Assembly: GCA_018223125.1 (NCBI GenBank)
Contig: JAAEZA010000009.1
Coordinates: forward strand, 1-64,000
Direction: 5' to 3'
DNA from: Paracoccaceae bacterium
GTDB lineage: Bacteria > Pseudomonadota > Alphaproteobacteria > Rhodobacterales > Rhodobacteraceae
DNA length: 64,000 bases
Part shown: positions 26,600-35,923 of the stretch, piece after piece
Numbering within the stretch: the stretch's first letter is position 1
How the letters are laid out: each line of letters opens with the position of its first letter
Made by a program: the position numbers and the translations under genes
Notes under the pieces: generated by a model
Told to the model about the DNA's origin: nothing
The model's database searches: none
The model's input: only the letters and a program-made list of their open reading frames with translations

Positions 26600-27367
26600 A
26601 TGAGACAGAAGTCCCGTACATTTGCGAAAATTCTAATTCTATCGTGTTTCGGACTTGTCGCCTGCGACCAGTATAAAGAACACCGCAATCCGGAAATGTC
26701 AGAGATCGAAGTGAGCGCAGTGTCCATGCCAGAGGCCAACGTGGTGCATGTGCCCATGCCCGAACCGGAGCCGGTCCGGATTCCGCAGCGGGCAGAGGCG
26801 TCTTCCCTGTGGCAGACCGGCTCCACCGGATTTTTCGGCGATCATCGTGCATCGCGCGTCGGTGATATTCTAACCGTTCTGATCGAAATCGACGATGAAG
26901 CGGAATTGGAAAACGAATCTCGCAGGTCACGTTCTTCAGGCAATGAAATCGACGGGTCTACCTTCCTTGGCTACGGCAGCAAACTGGACGCGATCCTGCC
27001 CGGCATCAATGAAGATGATCTGCCAACCGGCTCTATCATCGATCTGTCCTCCGGCAGCACATCGCGGGGACAGGGGAGCATTGCGCGCAACGAGAAAGTC
27101 AGTCTGAAAGTGGCGGTCATGATTATCCGTCGCCTTGCCAATAACAACATGGTTATTGCCGGCCGTCAGGAAGTGAAGGTGAACAACGAACTGCGCGAGT
27201 TGCGGGTTGCCGGTATTATCCGCCCCGTTGATGTGGATATGAGCAATGCGATCCCTTACGAAAAAATCGCAGAGGCGCGCATTTCTTATGGCGGGAAGGG
27301 TCAGCTGTCCCGTGTACAAACACCCCGCTATGGCGAGGATGTTCTGGACGTGATTCTTCCGTATTAA
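26600..27367 (+). CDS. flgH: Flagellar L-ring lipoprotein FlgH
   Basis: A 255-residue lipoprotein started at the ATG at 26600 (MRQKSRTFAKIL), inside the longer track ORF. The signal ends in a lipobox with Cys22 (GLVAC). The family blocks SLWQTGSTGFFGDHRASRVGDILTVLIEI and NNNMVIAGRQEVKVNNELRELRVAGIIRP are intact. FlgH forms the outer-membrane L ring. A copy of the TTTGCGAAAA string falls inside its first codons (26616-26640), where it may be coincidental. Confidence 0.96.
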   Translation: MRQKSRTFAKILILSCFGLVACDQYKEHRNPEMSEIEVSAVSMPEANVVHVPMPEPEPVRIPQRAEASSLWQTGSTGFFGDHRASRVGDILTVLIEIDDEAELENESRRSRSSGNEIDGSTFLGYGSKLDAILPGINEDDLPTGSIIDLSSGSTSRGQGSIARNEKVSLKVAVMIIRRLANNNMVIAGRQEVKVNNELRELRVAGIIRPVDVDMSNAIPYEKIAEARISYGGKGQLSRVQTPRYGEDVLDVILPY

Positions 27368-27380
27368 GGCAGCACAAAAA

Positions 27381-27833
27381 ATGCGCAGGATATTCTTCAA
27401 AGGCACAAAAGATGGTGGGGTCGGCAAATTGCGGTTTGGTCTTCTCGCCGTTCTCTTGCTGGTGTGCCTTGGTGCGGGGGGCGGTCTGGGATTTACAGTT
27501 GGGGGAATGCTGTTCGCAGCTCCCCCTAAGGAAAAGCAGCAAAACACCACGGAAATTACGCTTGAAAAGATGACGATCAACGTGGTCGGGCGCGGGACCC
27601 TGATCTTTGATGCCCGCCTTGGCGTGTTTTCCGCTTCCAACGAAGTACCGGACCTTCAGTATCTCAGGGACACTACCCTAAGGCTGGCGACTGCGGCGGG
27701 ATCATTTCCTCTTGTACGGCAAAGTGAAAAAGTCATTCCGGCTGTTAATCATGCGCTCGGGCTTATGGCAAACCGGAACGGTTTTTCAGGTATTTCCATC
27801 GAAAACGCGGCTCTTTATCAAACCGGATTGTAG
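27381..27833 (+). CDS. Membrane-anchored protein, distant FliL-like candidate
   Basis: A 150-residue protein with an N-terminal membrane helix (about 20-44, LLAVLLLVCLGAGGGLGFTVGG) and a periplasmic domain. The order EITLEKMTINVVGRGTLIFDARLGV, then a helix with LQYLRDTTLRLAT, then IENAALYQTGL at the end resembles the layout of FliL, although key residues are not shared. It follows flgH by 13 bases and so is probably expressed with the L-ring gene. It could equally be a ring accessory protein unique to this clade. Confidence 0.6.
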   Translation: MRRIFFKGTKDGGVGKLRFGLLAVLLLVCLGAGGGLGFTVGGMLFAAPPKEKQQNTTEITLEKMTINVVGRGTLIFDARLGVFSASNEVPDLQYLRDTTLRLATAAGSFPLVRQSEKVIPAVNHALGLMANRNGFSGISIENAALYQTGL

Positions 27834-27894
27834 CGGGTTCCGACGCAATGAAACCGGGCTGGTGCGAGGTTGCATGGCGCTTTATCGGGTGAAA

Positions 27895-28022
27895 TTGTTT
27901 CGCAAACGTTACGTTGTAGGATTTACGCAAAAACTCTACCTTTGCGTGTCAAATTTGTTTGAATATTAATTTTTTACATGGCACAAATTAATTGTGCTGA
28001 CCCGCCGTTATACATTTGCCTT
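27895..28022 (+). promoter_or_regulatory. Motif copies and a palindrome ahead of the unknown gene at 28049
   Basis: The 215-base gap holds TTTCGCAAACGTTACGTTGT (27899-27918), an AT-rich stretch, a palindrome GCACAA-ATTAA-TTGTGC (27981-27997) and a TACATTTGCC string (28011-28020) like those of the flagellar motif. The palindrome is operator-like. The spacing does not match a sigma-54 promoter even though TGGCAC is present. Confidence 0.5.
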
Positions 28023-28048
28023 TAATCCGCCGAATACCCGAGAAGAAT

Positions 28049-28687
28049 ATGCCCGAATTGTCCTACCCCGTGCGATCCGCCCCTTACAAGCACGCAGCTT
28101 CGGACAGGTCTTTCAGTGCTGTTGGTCATGCCGAACCAATGTCACAGGAAATGCCGTCTGCTTCCCGGCACACCCAGATTGAACGGGCGGCACAGGCTGT
28201 AGTGAATTTTTGCCAACCGCTTTCGAATTTTCTCAATCGCGGAGCACAGGGGCAGGGGGCACCGATGCCCGTTCTGGATATGACCGTTCTTGCGCTGGAT
28301 GCTTTTTCGGATGTTAAGGGGGGCGATGGCAAGCAACCGGACTGGCGTGTTGTTTCCGGTCGGGTGACCCGTCAGGAGAGCGCGGAAAGCTTGTATCACA
28401 AAGGCATCTGGCTGGAATCAGAGGACGGCTACATTCTGGATTTCAACCGGCCCGGCCTGTCCGATGGCATCCGCGTGACCCGCAAGGATGCCGGTGCGCT
28501 GGCTGAATATCGGGCCGAGAAACCTTTGAATGCGCCCAAAACAAGCAGTCTTTTACCGGTATGGCGGGGCGAGGCTTCGGGATTTGAAGGGTTTGCGAGC
28601 CAGCAACAGATGCGTAGTTCCTATCTGGCCATGATACAGGGTGTTACTGCAATCATGACAACCCCGCTTGCCCATCTGCACTTCTGA
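28049..28687 (+). CDS. Unknown protein of the flagellar locus
   Basis: I do not recognise this protein. The ATG at 28049 (MPELSYPV), after GAGAAGAAT, is the likely start, giving 212 residues. There is no signal peptide or membrane helix. The N-terminal 70 residues look disordered; residues 80-170 have a mixed alpha/beta pattern (VVSGRVTRQESAESLYHKGIWLES). The C-terminus (QQQMRSSYLAMIQGVTAIM) is helical and resembles the tails of exported flagellar proteins. It lies alone between divergent and convergent flagellar units with a rich upstream region. Confidence 0.6.
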   Translation: MPELSYPVRSAPYKHAASDRSFSAVGHAEPMSQEMPSASRHTQIERAAQAVVNFCQPLSNFLNRGAQGQGAPMPVLDMTVLALDAFSDVKGGDGKQPDWRVVSGRVTRQESAESLYHKGIWLESEDGYILDFNRPGLSDGIRVTRKDAGALAEYRAEKPLNAPKTSSLLPVWRGEASGFEGFASQQQMRSSYLAMIQGVTAIMTTPLAHLHF

Positions 28688-28718
28688 TCAGAATATTTTT
28701 CGCAAACTTTAGCGACAC

Positions 28719-29312
28719 CTAACCGAACCAGACCCTGCGGTCGCCGGAATCTACGTGGATGAAGCGCCCGCGGTAATGTCCGGTGCCACCGATCTCCAAC
28801 CACTGGGCGTATCGCGCTACATTGGCTACATCACCGCCTTTGACCACGAAATCCACTGCTCTGCCGCGCAGGTGCAGTGAATTTACCGCAGGGCGATAGC
28901 CTTCGCTGCGCAGATAGTCGTTGGTTCTTTTGGTCCGAAAGCCGGAATTGATCCGGATTTCTCCCGACAGGCCATCCCGCACCGCCGCGGTGCGGATGGC
29001 GGCAAGTCCCCAATATAGGCGTACATCCATTTGCACGACCTGATCCTGCCGCCAGTCCCGCAGCAGGTGGTTAATTTTGTTCACGGCGGCCAGATCGTAT
29101 CCGGAAGCGCCGAAGAAACGGACCTTTTCGCGTTCCTTCGTATGGGGATTGTAAAGGTCAAGATAGGGTTCGATCAGCGGAACCAGTTGGTCAAGTTTGC
29201 TGTTCTTGCGCACGGGTTCGGGTATGTTCAGCCCGTCATCTGCAAAGGTCGGAAGGACGGGCAAAAGGGCGCTGGCAAGACCGCTACAAATGATCCTGCG
29301 TCTCGAAATCAT
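28719..29312 (-). CDS. Exported DUF882 / M15-type peptidoglycan peptidase
   Basis: A 197-residue protein with a signal segment carrying ISRRRII near its start (possible twin-arginine type). The C-terminal domain (about 85-197) has the YcbK/DUF882 zinc-peptidase motifs: INSGFRTKRTND, SLHLRGRAVDF and GRFIHVDSG, with His and Asp ligands in place. Such enzymes cut peptide cross-links in peptidoglycan. It is downstream of flgD with its own TTTGCGAAAAA motif. Since no FlgJ muramidase is in the window, it may open the cell wall for the rod. Confidence 0.85.
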   Translation of the reverse strand: MISRRRIICSGLASALLPVLPTFADDGLNIPEPVRKNSKLDQLVPLIEPYLDLYNPHTKEREKVRFFGASGYDLAAVNKINHLLRDWRQDQVVQMDVRLYWGLAAIRTAAVRDGLSGEIRINSGFRTKRTNDYLRSEGYRPAVNSLHLRGRAVDFVVKGGDVANVARYAQWLEIGGTGHYRGRFIHVDSGDRRVWFG

Positions 29313-29325
29313 ATGTTTCCCCTCA

Positions 29326-29350
29326 TTAACATTTTTCGCAAAATCTTGAG
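29326..29350 (-). promoter_or_regulatory. TTTGCGAAAAA motif upstream of the DUF882 gene
   Basis: On the minus strand the sequence is GATTTTGCGAAAAATGTTAATG, lying 20 bases before the start of the DUF882 gene. It closely matches the flgG copy, including the trailing GTTAA. Confidence 0.6.
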
Positions 29351-29357
29351 CACGTTG

Positions 29358-30014
29358 TTACTCGATCTTGACGATCTCTCCGCTACTGGCTTCCAAACCG
29401 TTTTCAAGGTTAAGCAGTTGCGCGCCGCCCACATAGGACACCGAAGCGACCCGATCGCGGATGTAAGTGTTGTACCCGCCTGTCGCATCCTGCGCAGCCA
29501 TCGAGATGGTGTAAATCCCCGCCGGCAACAGGATGCCGCTGTCGTCGAGCCCGTCCCAGGACACCTCATGTAACACAGCCGCAGTTCCCGGCAGGTCTTC
29601 GATCAAGCGCAAGACATTCCCGTCCGCATCACTGATTATCGCAGTCGCAGAGGTCGCTTCTCCCTCAATCTCATAGCTGAAGGTTACGGGAGTTCCGCTT
29701 GCATCCAGTTCGACCGCGCTGGCCGGAACGGTGACTGTACGACCGATCAGTGTAGCTTCGGACATGGAAGCCGTCATCGCAAGCGTGGAGCGCAACTGCT
29801 CCAATTGGGAATTCGTATTCACCGTCTGCTCCACTTGGGTCAGGGTGGCGATTTGCGAGATAAATTCGGTCGCATCCAAAGGCTCCAACGGATCCTGATT
29901 CTGGACCTGCGCCACCAGCAGGTTCAGGAAGGTCTCGTAATCGTCGGAAAGTTGGGACAGGGAGCTTTCCGCTGTCCCTGTGACCGATGCGCTGGAAATG
30001 GATGTAATGCTCAT
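29358..30014 (-). CDS. flgD: Flagellar hook capping protein FlgD
   Basis: A 218-residue protein with the N-terminal FlgD signature YETFLNLLVAQVQNQDPLEPLDATEFISQIATLTQVEQ, a central Ig-like/FlgD fold, and WDGLDDSGILLPAGIYTISM, the conserved WDG(x)D(x)xG(x)xxxxG(x)Y block. FlgD caps the growing hook. It is third in the sigma factor-fliK-flgD unit, 12 bases after fliK. Confidence 0.94.
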   Translation of the reverse strand: MSITSISSASVTGTAESSLSQLSDDYETFLNLLVAQVQNQDPLEPLDATEFISQIATLTQVEQTVNTNSQLEQLRSTLAMTASMSEATLIGRTVTVPASAVELDASGTPVTFSYEIEGEATSATAIISDADGNVLRLIEDLPGTAAVLHEVSWDGLDDSGILLPAGIYTISMAAQDATGGYNTYIRDRVASVSYVGGAQLLNLENGLEASSGEIVKIE

Positions 30015-30026
30015 ATCTGTGACCTG

Positions 30027-31697
<1,671 letters not shown>

Positions 31698-31699
31698 TG

Positions 31700-32416
31700 T
31701 CAGTTCTCCGAATTCATGAAACCCGCTGTAACGCCACGTTTCAGCAAGAAGGACCTCATGCGGGATCTTGCGCGTTGTTCAATTTTTCGCATTTTTTCGG
31801 GCGAAATGTCAAGCCTGGCAGCCACTTCATCTACCGGTTCTTCTTCAAGGAAACGGGCACGAATGATTTCCGTTTCTTCCGCATTCAGAGCCTTGACCGC
31901 AAGTTTGATCATACGTGCCGAATGCTCGGCTAAATCTTTGTTAACTAACGAAGATTCCGCAGTGCAGCTTGGCTGGTCGCTTGTCGTTTCGAACATATCA
32001 TCAATATCGGAAACATATTGCGCCTCTCGCACCAAGGCGGCTTCGGGTGCGGCCATCCGGCCATTTCTTGCATTGCGCAGGTGCAGTTCGGGAATATCGA
32101 CCAGTTGCGACAGAAAATCGGCCTCCCGCTGCATGGAAGATCGAACAAACATTTTCGCATATGCAAAAAACGGCACGCCGGGTATTGGCACATAGTTTGA
32201 CAGGGATTTCAGCATCGCCTCGACACCGGCCGAAACAAGATCGTCTTGCAGTTCCCGTGAGCGCGCCATACTTCGCGCCATGGACTGAACCTTGGACAGG
32301 TTTTCCGTTACAATTTGCGTCAGGGTTTGCGGGTCATAAGTGACCGCATGCGCCCTGAGGCATCCATTAGTTTCGCCACCATCATTGCCTGAAACAATCG
32401 CGGCGCTATCCCGCAT
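31700..32416 (-). CDS. Sigma-70 family factor in the hook operon
   Basis: A 238-residue protein from the ATG at 32416; a TTG four codons upstream is an alternative. Region 2 is seen in LQDDLVSAGVEAMLKSLSNY..PGVPFFAYAKMFVRSSMQRE, and region 4 in LNAEETEIIRARFLEEEPVDEVAARLDISPEKMRKIEQRARSRMRS, a helix-turn-helix for -35 contact. Both are degenerate relative to RpoD, RpoH and FliA, and the segment between them is short. It heads the transcript with fliK and flgD. It may be the flagellar sigma factor of this organism or a regulator built from one; FlgM is not in the window. Confidence 0.85.
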   Translation of the reverse strand: MRDSAAIVSGNDGGETNGCLRAHAVTYDPQTLTQIVTENLSKVQSMARSMARSRELQDDLVSAGVEAMLKSLSNYVPIPGVPFFAYAKMFVRSSMQREADFLSQLVDIPELHLRNARNGRMAAPEAALVREAQYVSDIDDMFETTSDQPSCTAESSLVNKDLAEHSARMIKLAVKALNAEETEIIRARFLEEEPVDEVAARLDISPEKMRKIEQRARSRMRSFLLKRGVTAGFMNSEN

Positions 32417-32577
32417 GTGCTTGCCCAAATTCTTTATCGGGTGCTTTCAGAAAACCCGCCTGCGCGGAAATCTCCCGTAGCACCGTACCCTTTGACCTCA
32501 TGCCGGGCGGATGTTTCCGCCCGATCGTTGTATTTCCCCCATGATTGGAGGTGTATTTTTGAAATTGGGCTATTTTA

Positions 32578-32612
32578 TGTTTTTTCGCAAGTCTTATGGA
32601 ACTACGTTAGCC
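32578..32612 (+). promoter_or_regulatory. Motif copy between the sigma factor gene and motB
   Basis: TTTTTTCGCAAGTCTTATGG and a trailing ACGTTAG lie about 80 bases before motB and 160 before the sigma factor gene. On the minus strand the core is CTTGCGAAAAAACAT, facing the sigma factor gene. Confidence 0.5.
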
Positions 32613-32668
32613 AAATAGAACCATTGGCAAAATGGTCACAACGGGCAAAAGCAGGACATCAGGCGATT

Positions 32669-33574
32669 ATGATTTCGAACCATGACAACCATGCCATCAT
32701 AATAAAAAGGCCGAAAAAAGCGGTGAAGGGCCATCACGGCGGCAACTGGAAGGTGGCCTATGCGGATTTCATGACCGCGCTTATGGCATTTTTCCTTCTG
32801 CTGTGGATTCTGTCAGGATCAGACGAAGAGCAACTTCGCGGTCTTGCGGATTATTTCACACCGGCGGCAGTGCCGTTGGTGGAAATCAGCGGCATCGGGA
32901 CAGAGATCACCGCCCGTAAGGAGCCTGAAAGCGAGCTGGATCCCGTGGCGGCCTCCACCCCGACCGGCCCGCAAGAAGTCGGCCCGATGGACGAAGATTC
33001 TTCGGAAACCCGCACGGGTGCGGTTAATCCGTGGCTTGAACTCGATCAGGAAACAACCAAGCCCGAAGAAGAGGCTGAACAAACGCTTGAACACCAATTG
33101 GCCGCGGTGCAATCCCAGATCGAGGAAAGCTTTGCTACGACGCCGGAACTTGAAGCCCTTTCCGACAATCTGATGGTTTCTCTCAAAGAAGACGGGATGA
33201 CCGTGGAAATCATCGACCTTGGCGAACGTCCGATGTTTGACACAGCCAGCGCCCGACCCAGCGAGGAACTGCTGGACATTCTCGCAGAACTGGCCCCGGC
33301 CATCGCAGAACTGCCGCTTGAAATCCGTATCACAGGTCATACCGACGCCCATCCGTTCCGCAGTGCGGACGGATACGGGAACTGGGAACTGTCGACCGAT
33401 CGCGCCAATGCCATGCGCCGCGCCATGCTGGACGAGGGGATAGCCGCCCACCGGATCGTAAGCGTTGCCGGTGTTGCAGCAGCATCGCCGTTGATAAAAA
33501 CGGATCCCAAAGACGCCCGCAACCGGCGCGTTACCATAGATCTGACCCTTCCGCCGCAACAATGGACCGAGTGA
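32669..33574 (+). CDS. motB: Flagellar stator protein MotB
   Basis: A 301-residue protein started at the ATG at 32669, because the 84 codons before it in the track cross the promoter region. One membrane helix (about 30-50, VAYADFMTALMAFFLLLWIL) holds the ion-channel aspartate in YADF. After a long acidic linker comes an OmpA-type peptidoglycan-binding domain (about 190-295, ITGHTDAHPF ... WELSTDRANAMRR ... ARNRRVTIDL). MotB anchors the stator to the cell wall. It is monocistronic and closes the flagellar region. Confidence 0.94.
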   Translation: MISNHDNHAIIIKRPKKAVKGHHGGNWKVAYADFMTALMAFFLLLWILSGSDEEQLRGLADYFTPAAVPLVEISGIGTEITARKEPESELDPVAASTPTGPQEVGPMDEDSSETRTGAVNPWLELDQETTKPEEEAEQTLEHQLAAVQSQIEESFATTPELEALSDNLMVSLKEDGMTVEIIDLGERPMFDTASARPSEELLDILAELAPAIAELPLEIRITGHTDAHPFRSADGYGNWELSTDRANAMRRAMLDEGIAAHRIVSVAGVAAASPLIKTDPKDARNRRVTIDLTLPPQQWTE

Positions 33575-33793
33575 TTCACCGGTCTTAGATCTGTGAAATA
33601 AGAAATCAAACTCTAGCTTTTCAGCAATTTTCTGCCTTATCCTGAAGCGCGGACGGCATCGTTGCGCCTGAAATCAGACAGTGGCATTTTAAAAGCCGAA
33701 TCCATTTTTACCTATAAAAAGCCTAAGTTTGACCGCAATTACTGGCTTAAAACCGCCCACAGCAACGGATTTCTCCGATTTGCTTGAATAGTG

Positions 33794-33808
33794 TTAACTT
33801 CGAATTAA
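33794..33808 (+). promoter_or_regulatory. Perfect TTAA-N7-TTAA (CtrA-type) box
   Basis: TTAACTTCGAATTAA is an exact match to the full CtrA consensus of alphaproteobacteria. It lies 40 bases before the small ORF and 217 before the ParB-like gene, and is the only exact match I noticed in the intergenic sequence I scanned. Confidence 0.6.
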
Positions 33809-33847
33809 TATCCTATCAGTTTGATGTGAGCTGAAAAAGGCAAGCGC

Positions 33848-33934
33848 ATGAAAAGCAGTAAGATTTCAGAAATTTTCGACTGCTGCCAAAATGCGCAGAT
33901 GCAGGGTGCGAATTATCGTTGCGGACTTGAATAG
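33848..33934 (+). CDS. Possible 28-residue leader peptide
   Basis: An ATG preceded by AAAAAGGCA opens a 28-codon frame, MKSSKISEIFDCCQNAQMQG..., with three cysteines and a TAG stop, too short for the ORF track. It lies between a CtrA-type box and the ParB-like gene. It could be a leader peptide, a small regulatory protein or chance. Confidence 0.35.
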   Translation: MKSSKISEIFDCCQNAQMQGANYRCGLE

Positions 33935-33960
33935 AACGGGCCTACCCGAGAGAGGTTGCA

Positions 33961-34007
33961 ACGACCCGAGTAATGAGTGGCTGTATATCCCTGTTTTTAG
34001 GGGTCGT
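33961..34007 (+). promoter_or_regulatory. Overlapping hairpins before the ParB-like gene
   Basis: ACGACCC (33961-33967) can pair with GGGTCGT (34001-34007), while CCCT (33989-33992) can pair with AGGG (33999-34002). The two stems share bases, so they exclude one another, as in attenuator or riboswitch-like leaders. The arms are short and chance is possible. Confidence 0.35.
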
Positions 34008-34024
34008 GCGGAGGAAGACAGTTT

Positions 34025-35845
34025 ATGTCGTTAGAAAAAAAGAATCCCGATTACAACGTGGATGTCGCGTCTCCGACCGCTGCGGCCGCCAACCGGTTGC
34101 GCTTTGATGTGGAAGAAATCACACCGGATATTGCCGCACGTATGCTGGAGCAGGGCGTCAGCCGGCCGCCTGACAGCAAGGCCGTCGCCACTTATGCGCA
34201 AGCAATGGAAAACGGCGCGTGGATATTAAACGGCCAGCCCGTCATTTTTGACGAAGAAGACCGTGTTATTGACGGCATCCAACGTCTGAACGCCTGTATC
34301 AAGGCGAAGACCCCGTTCAAGACCATCGTCGCACGGGGGGTGCGCGCGGATACCCTGCACACGATCGACCAACATCGTCGCCGGTCCTATCCCGGCATTC
34401 TGGAAAGCCGTGGCATCCGCGAAGCTGGCAAGGTCCAGCGGACCATGTCCAAGCTGATCCGTATAGAAAACGGAAGTCTCGGACGTGAAAATCCGCCGAT
34501 CAGCTACTCCCGATATGATCGTGTTCTGGATGCAAATCCCGAAATTCTGGAAGCGCGGGACATATCCGAAAAAGTGCGCGGCACACGTTTGCACTCTACG
34601 GCGCGCCCCGTCCTGATCTACATGGCGCTGCGCGCCGGTCATAAGGCGGAATTGATGAGCTTCCTGCGAGAGCTTGGCCCGAACGCCACCTCCGGTCTGG
34701 ATTCACCGCCCGGAATGTTCAGCATGCAGACCAGCATTCTGGAACAGAACGGCATGGGCCTGAATGTTGATGAAATCCTTGCTTTGGCCATACTGGCCTT
34801 TAACGACCACATCGAAGGCAAGAAGGTATCCAGAAACTACATCTGGAAAAAAGATTTTGGCGACACGCCTTTGGATGAACACGGACAACCGCTGAGCAAG
34901 GCCGCGCTGGTTGCGCAGGCTCCGCCCAATCTCGGGTTGCCGACCATGACAGGCTATCCCGGCTTGCGGGAAGGGCGGTATGACACTTTTTCCGAAACTG
35001 ACGAATTTGGCGGGCGCACGGACGAGCAGGTAAAACGGGGCGCGGAAACAGACAACGGCGTCGAGCAAGTCAAAATGATGACCGTAACCCCAGACATGGC
35101 GCGGGACTGGTTGCGGTTCAATACCGGAAACCGCGAAATCCAGAAAAACCATATCGCGATGATCAAGCGCGATATTCTGAGTTCCAACTGGATGATGAAC
35201 GCGCAACCCATCTGCTTCACCGAAAATCCCTTGGTGCAGGACAACAGCAAAGCACCGCGTCTGCTGAACGGGCAACACAGGTTGCACGCCATAATAGAGG
35301 CCGATACCGCGATTGATGTCCCGATTGCGACCGGAATTCCCGAACAGGCCTTTGCGACTTTTGACACTCACGCCAAACGGACGGTCCGGCGCGCAGGGAA
35401 TCGGGTGGACGACCGTGTTCTTGCGGCCGCGGCCAAACTTCAGTGGAAACAGGACAACGCCCTGCCGTTGACCGGATCGGGCAACAGCCCGTCAGCGACT
35501 GAAATCCTCAACACTTTGAAAGACCACCCAGATCTTGCGGCCGGTTTCTCCCGGTCTCGCCGCAGCGGTATGAAGGAGCTGGGGTCTGCGGGGGTGATGA
35601 CCTATTTCATTTATCGTGTGCAACGGGATCACAATGAATGGGGCGCCGAGTTTCTTGACGGGATCGAATACGGCACGAATCTTGAACGCGGCGATCCGGT
35701 TTTGAACCTGCGCAATCTGGTGCGGGGGCGCCGAAAATCCCTAAGCCGGCGCGAAACGCTGACCCTTCTGATCGAGCATTGGGAGGCGTATAAGGACTGG
35801 AAAGCTAAGCAGACAAACAAGAAAGAACATCTGAAGATTATCTGA
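34025..35845 (+). CDS. Tandemly duplicated ParB/DGQHR-like DNA-binding protein
   Basis: A 606-residue protein with two copies of the same fold. Copy 1 (about 25-130) reads MENGAWILNGQPVIFDEEDRVIDGIQRLNACI ... TLHTIDQHRRRS. Copy 2 (about 350-455) reads ILSSNWMMNAQPICFT ... LLNGQHRLHAIIEA ... AFATFDTHAKRTVRRAG. The NGQHR/DGIQR strings correspond to the ParB/sulfiredoxin-like DGQHR motif, which in ParB lines a nucleotide pocket; copy 1 has lost the histidine. Single-copy relatives are common in phages and mobile elements. The gene stands alone after motB, and its function is unknown. Confidence 0.75.
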   Translation: MSLEKKNPDYNVDVASPTAAAANRLRFDVEEITPDIAARMLEQGVSRPPDSKAVATYAQAMENGAWILNGQPVIFDEEDRVIDGIQRLNACIKAKTPFKTIVARGVRADTLHTIDQHRRRSYPGILESRGIREAGKVQRTMSKLIRIENGSLGRENPPISYSRYDRVLDANPEILEARDISEKVRGTRLHSTARPVLIYMALRAGHKAELMSFLRELGPNATSGLDSPPGMFSMQTSILEQNGMGLNVDEILALAILAFNDHIEGKKVSRNYIWKKDFGDTPLDEHGQPLSKAALVAQAPPNLGLPTMTGYPGLREGRYDTFSETDEFGGRTDEQVKRGAETDNGVEQVKMMTVTPDMARDWLRFNTGNREIQKNHIAMIKRDILSSNWMMNAQPICFTENPLVQDNSKAPRLLNGQHRLHAIIEADTAIDVPIATGIPEQAFATFDTHAKRTVRRAGNRVDDRVLAAAAKLQWKQDNALPLTGSGNSPSATEILNTLKDHPDLAAGFSRSRRSGMKELGSAGVMTYFIYRVQRDHNEWGAEFLDGIEYGTNLERGDPVLNLRNLVRGRRKSLSRRETLTLLIEHWEAYKDWKAKQTNKKEHLKII

Positions 35846-35865
35846 CGCGTGAAGGCAATTCGCAG

Positions 35866-35908
35866 CCGGATGACCCTGTGTTTGGTTTGTCAGGGTTCCG
35901 TTATCCGG
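35866..35908. terminator. Bidirectional hairpin between convergent genes
   Basis: CCGGAT pairs with ATCCGG (outer) and ACCCTG with CAGGGT (inner), with a T-rich loop. It lies between the ends of the ParB-like gene and the DeoR regulator. Confidence 0.5.
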
Positions 35909-35923
35909 TCAAACACCCCGCGC

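Larger units (their letters stand above)
33575..34024 (+). other. Long leader of the duplicated ParB-like gene
   Basis: This 450-base gap contains a CtrA-type box, a possible 28-codon ORF and alternative hairpins just before the next gene, each listed on its own. The first 200 bases are AT-rich and hold nothing else I can name. Confidence 0.6.

Noticed and set aside
26616-26640. TACATTTGCGAAAA copy at the start of flgH
   Set aside because: It lies in codons of the lipoprotein signal region; it may be functional but cannot be separated from coding constraint.
27979-27999. Possible sigma-54 promoter (TGGCAC ... TGC)
   Set aside because: The GG to GC distance is 16 bases instead of 12, so it does not fit the -24/-12 spacing; it is better read as a palindrome.
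31780-31800. TTTTTCGCATTTTTTCG copy inside the sigma factor gene
   Set aside because: It is wholly inside a conserved coding segment (region 4), where lysine and methionine codons produce the string; not counted as a regulatory copy.
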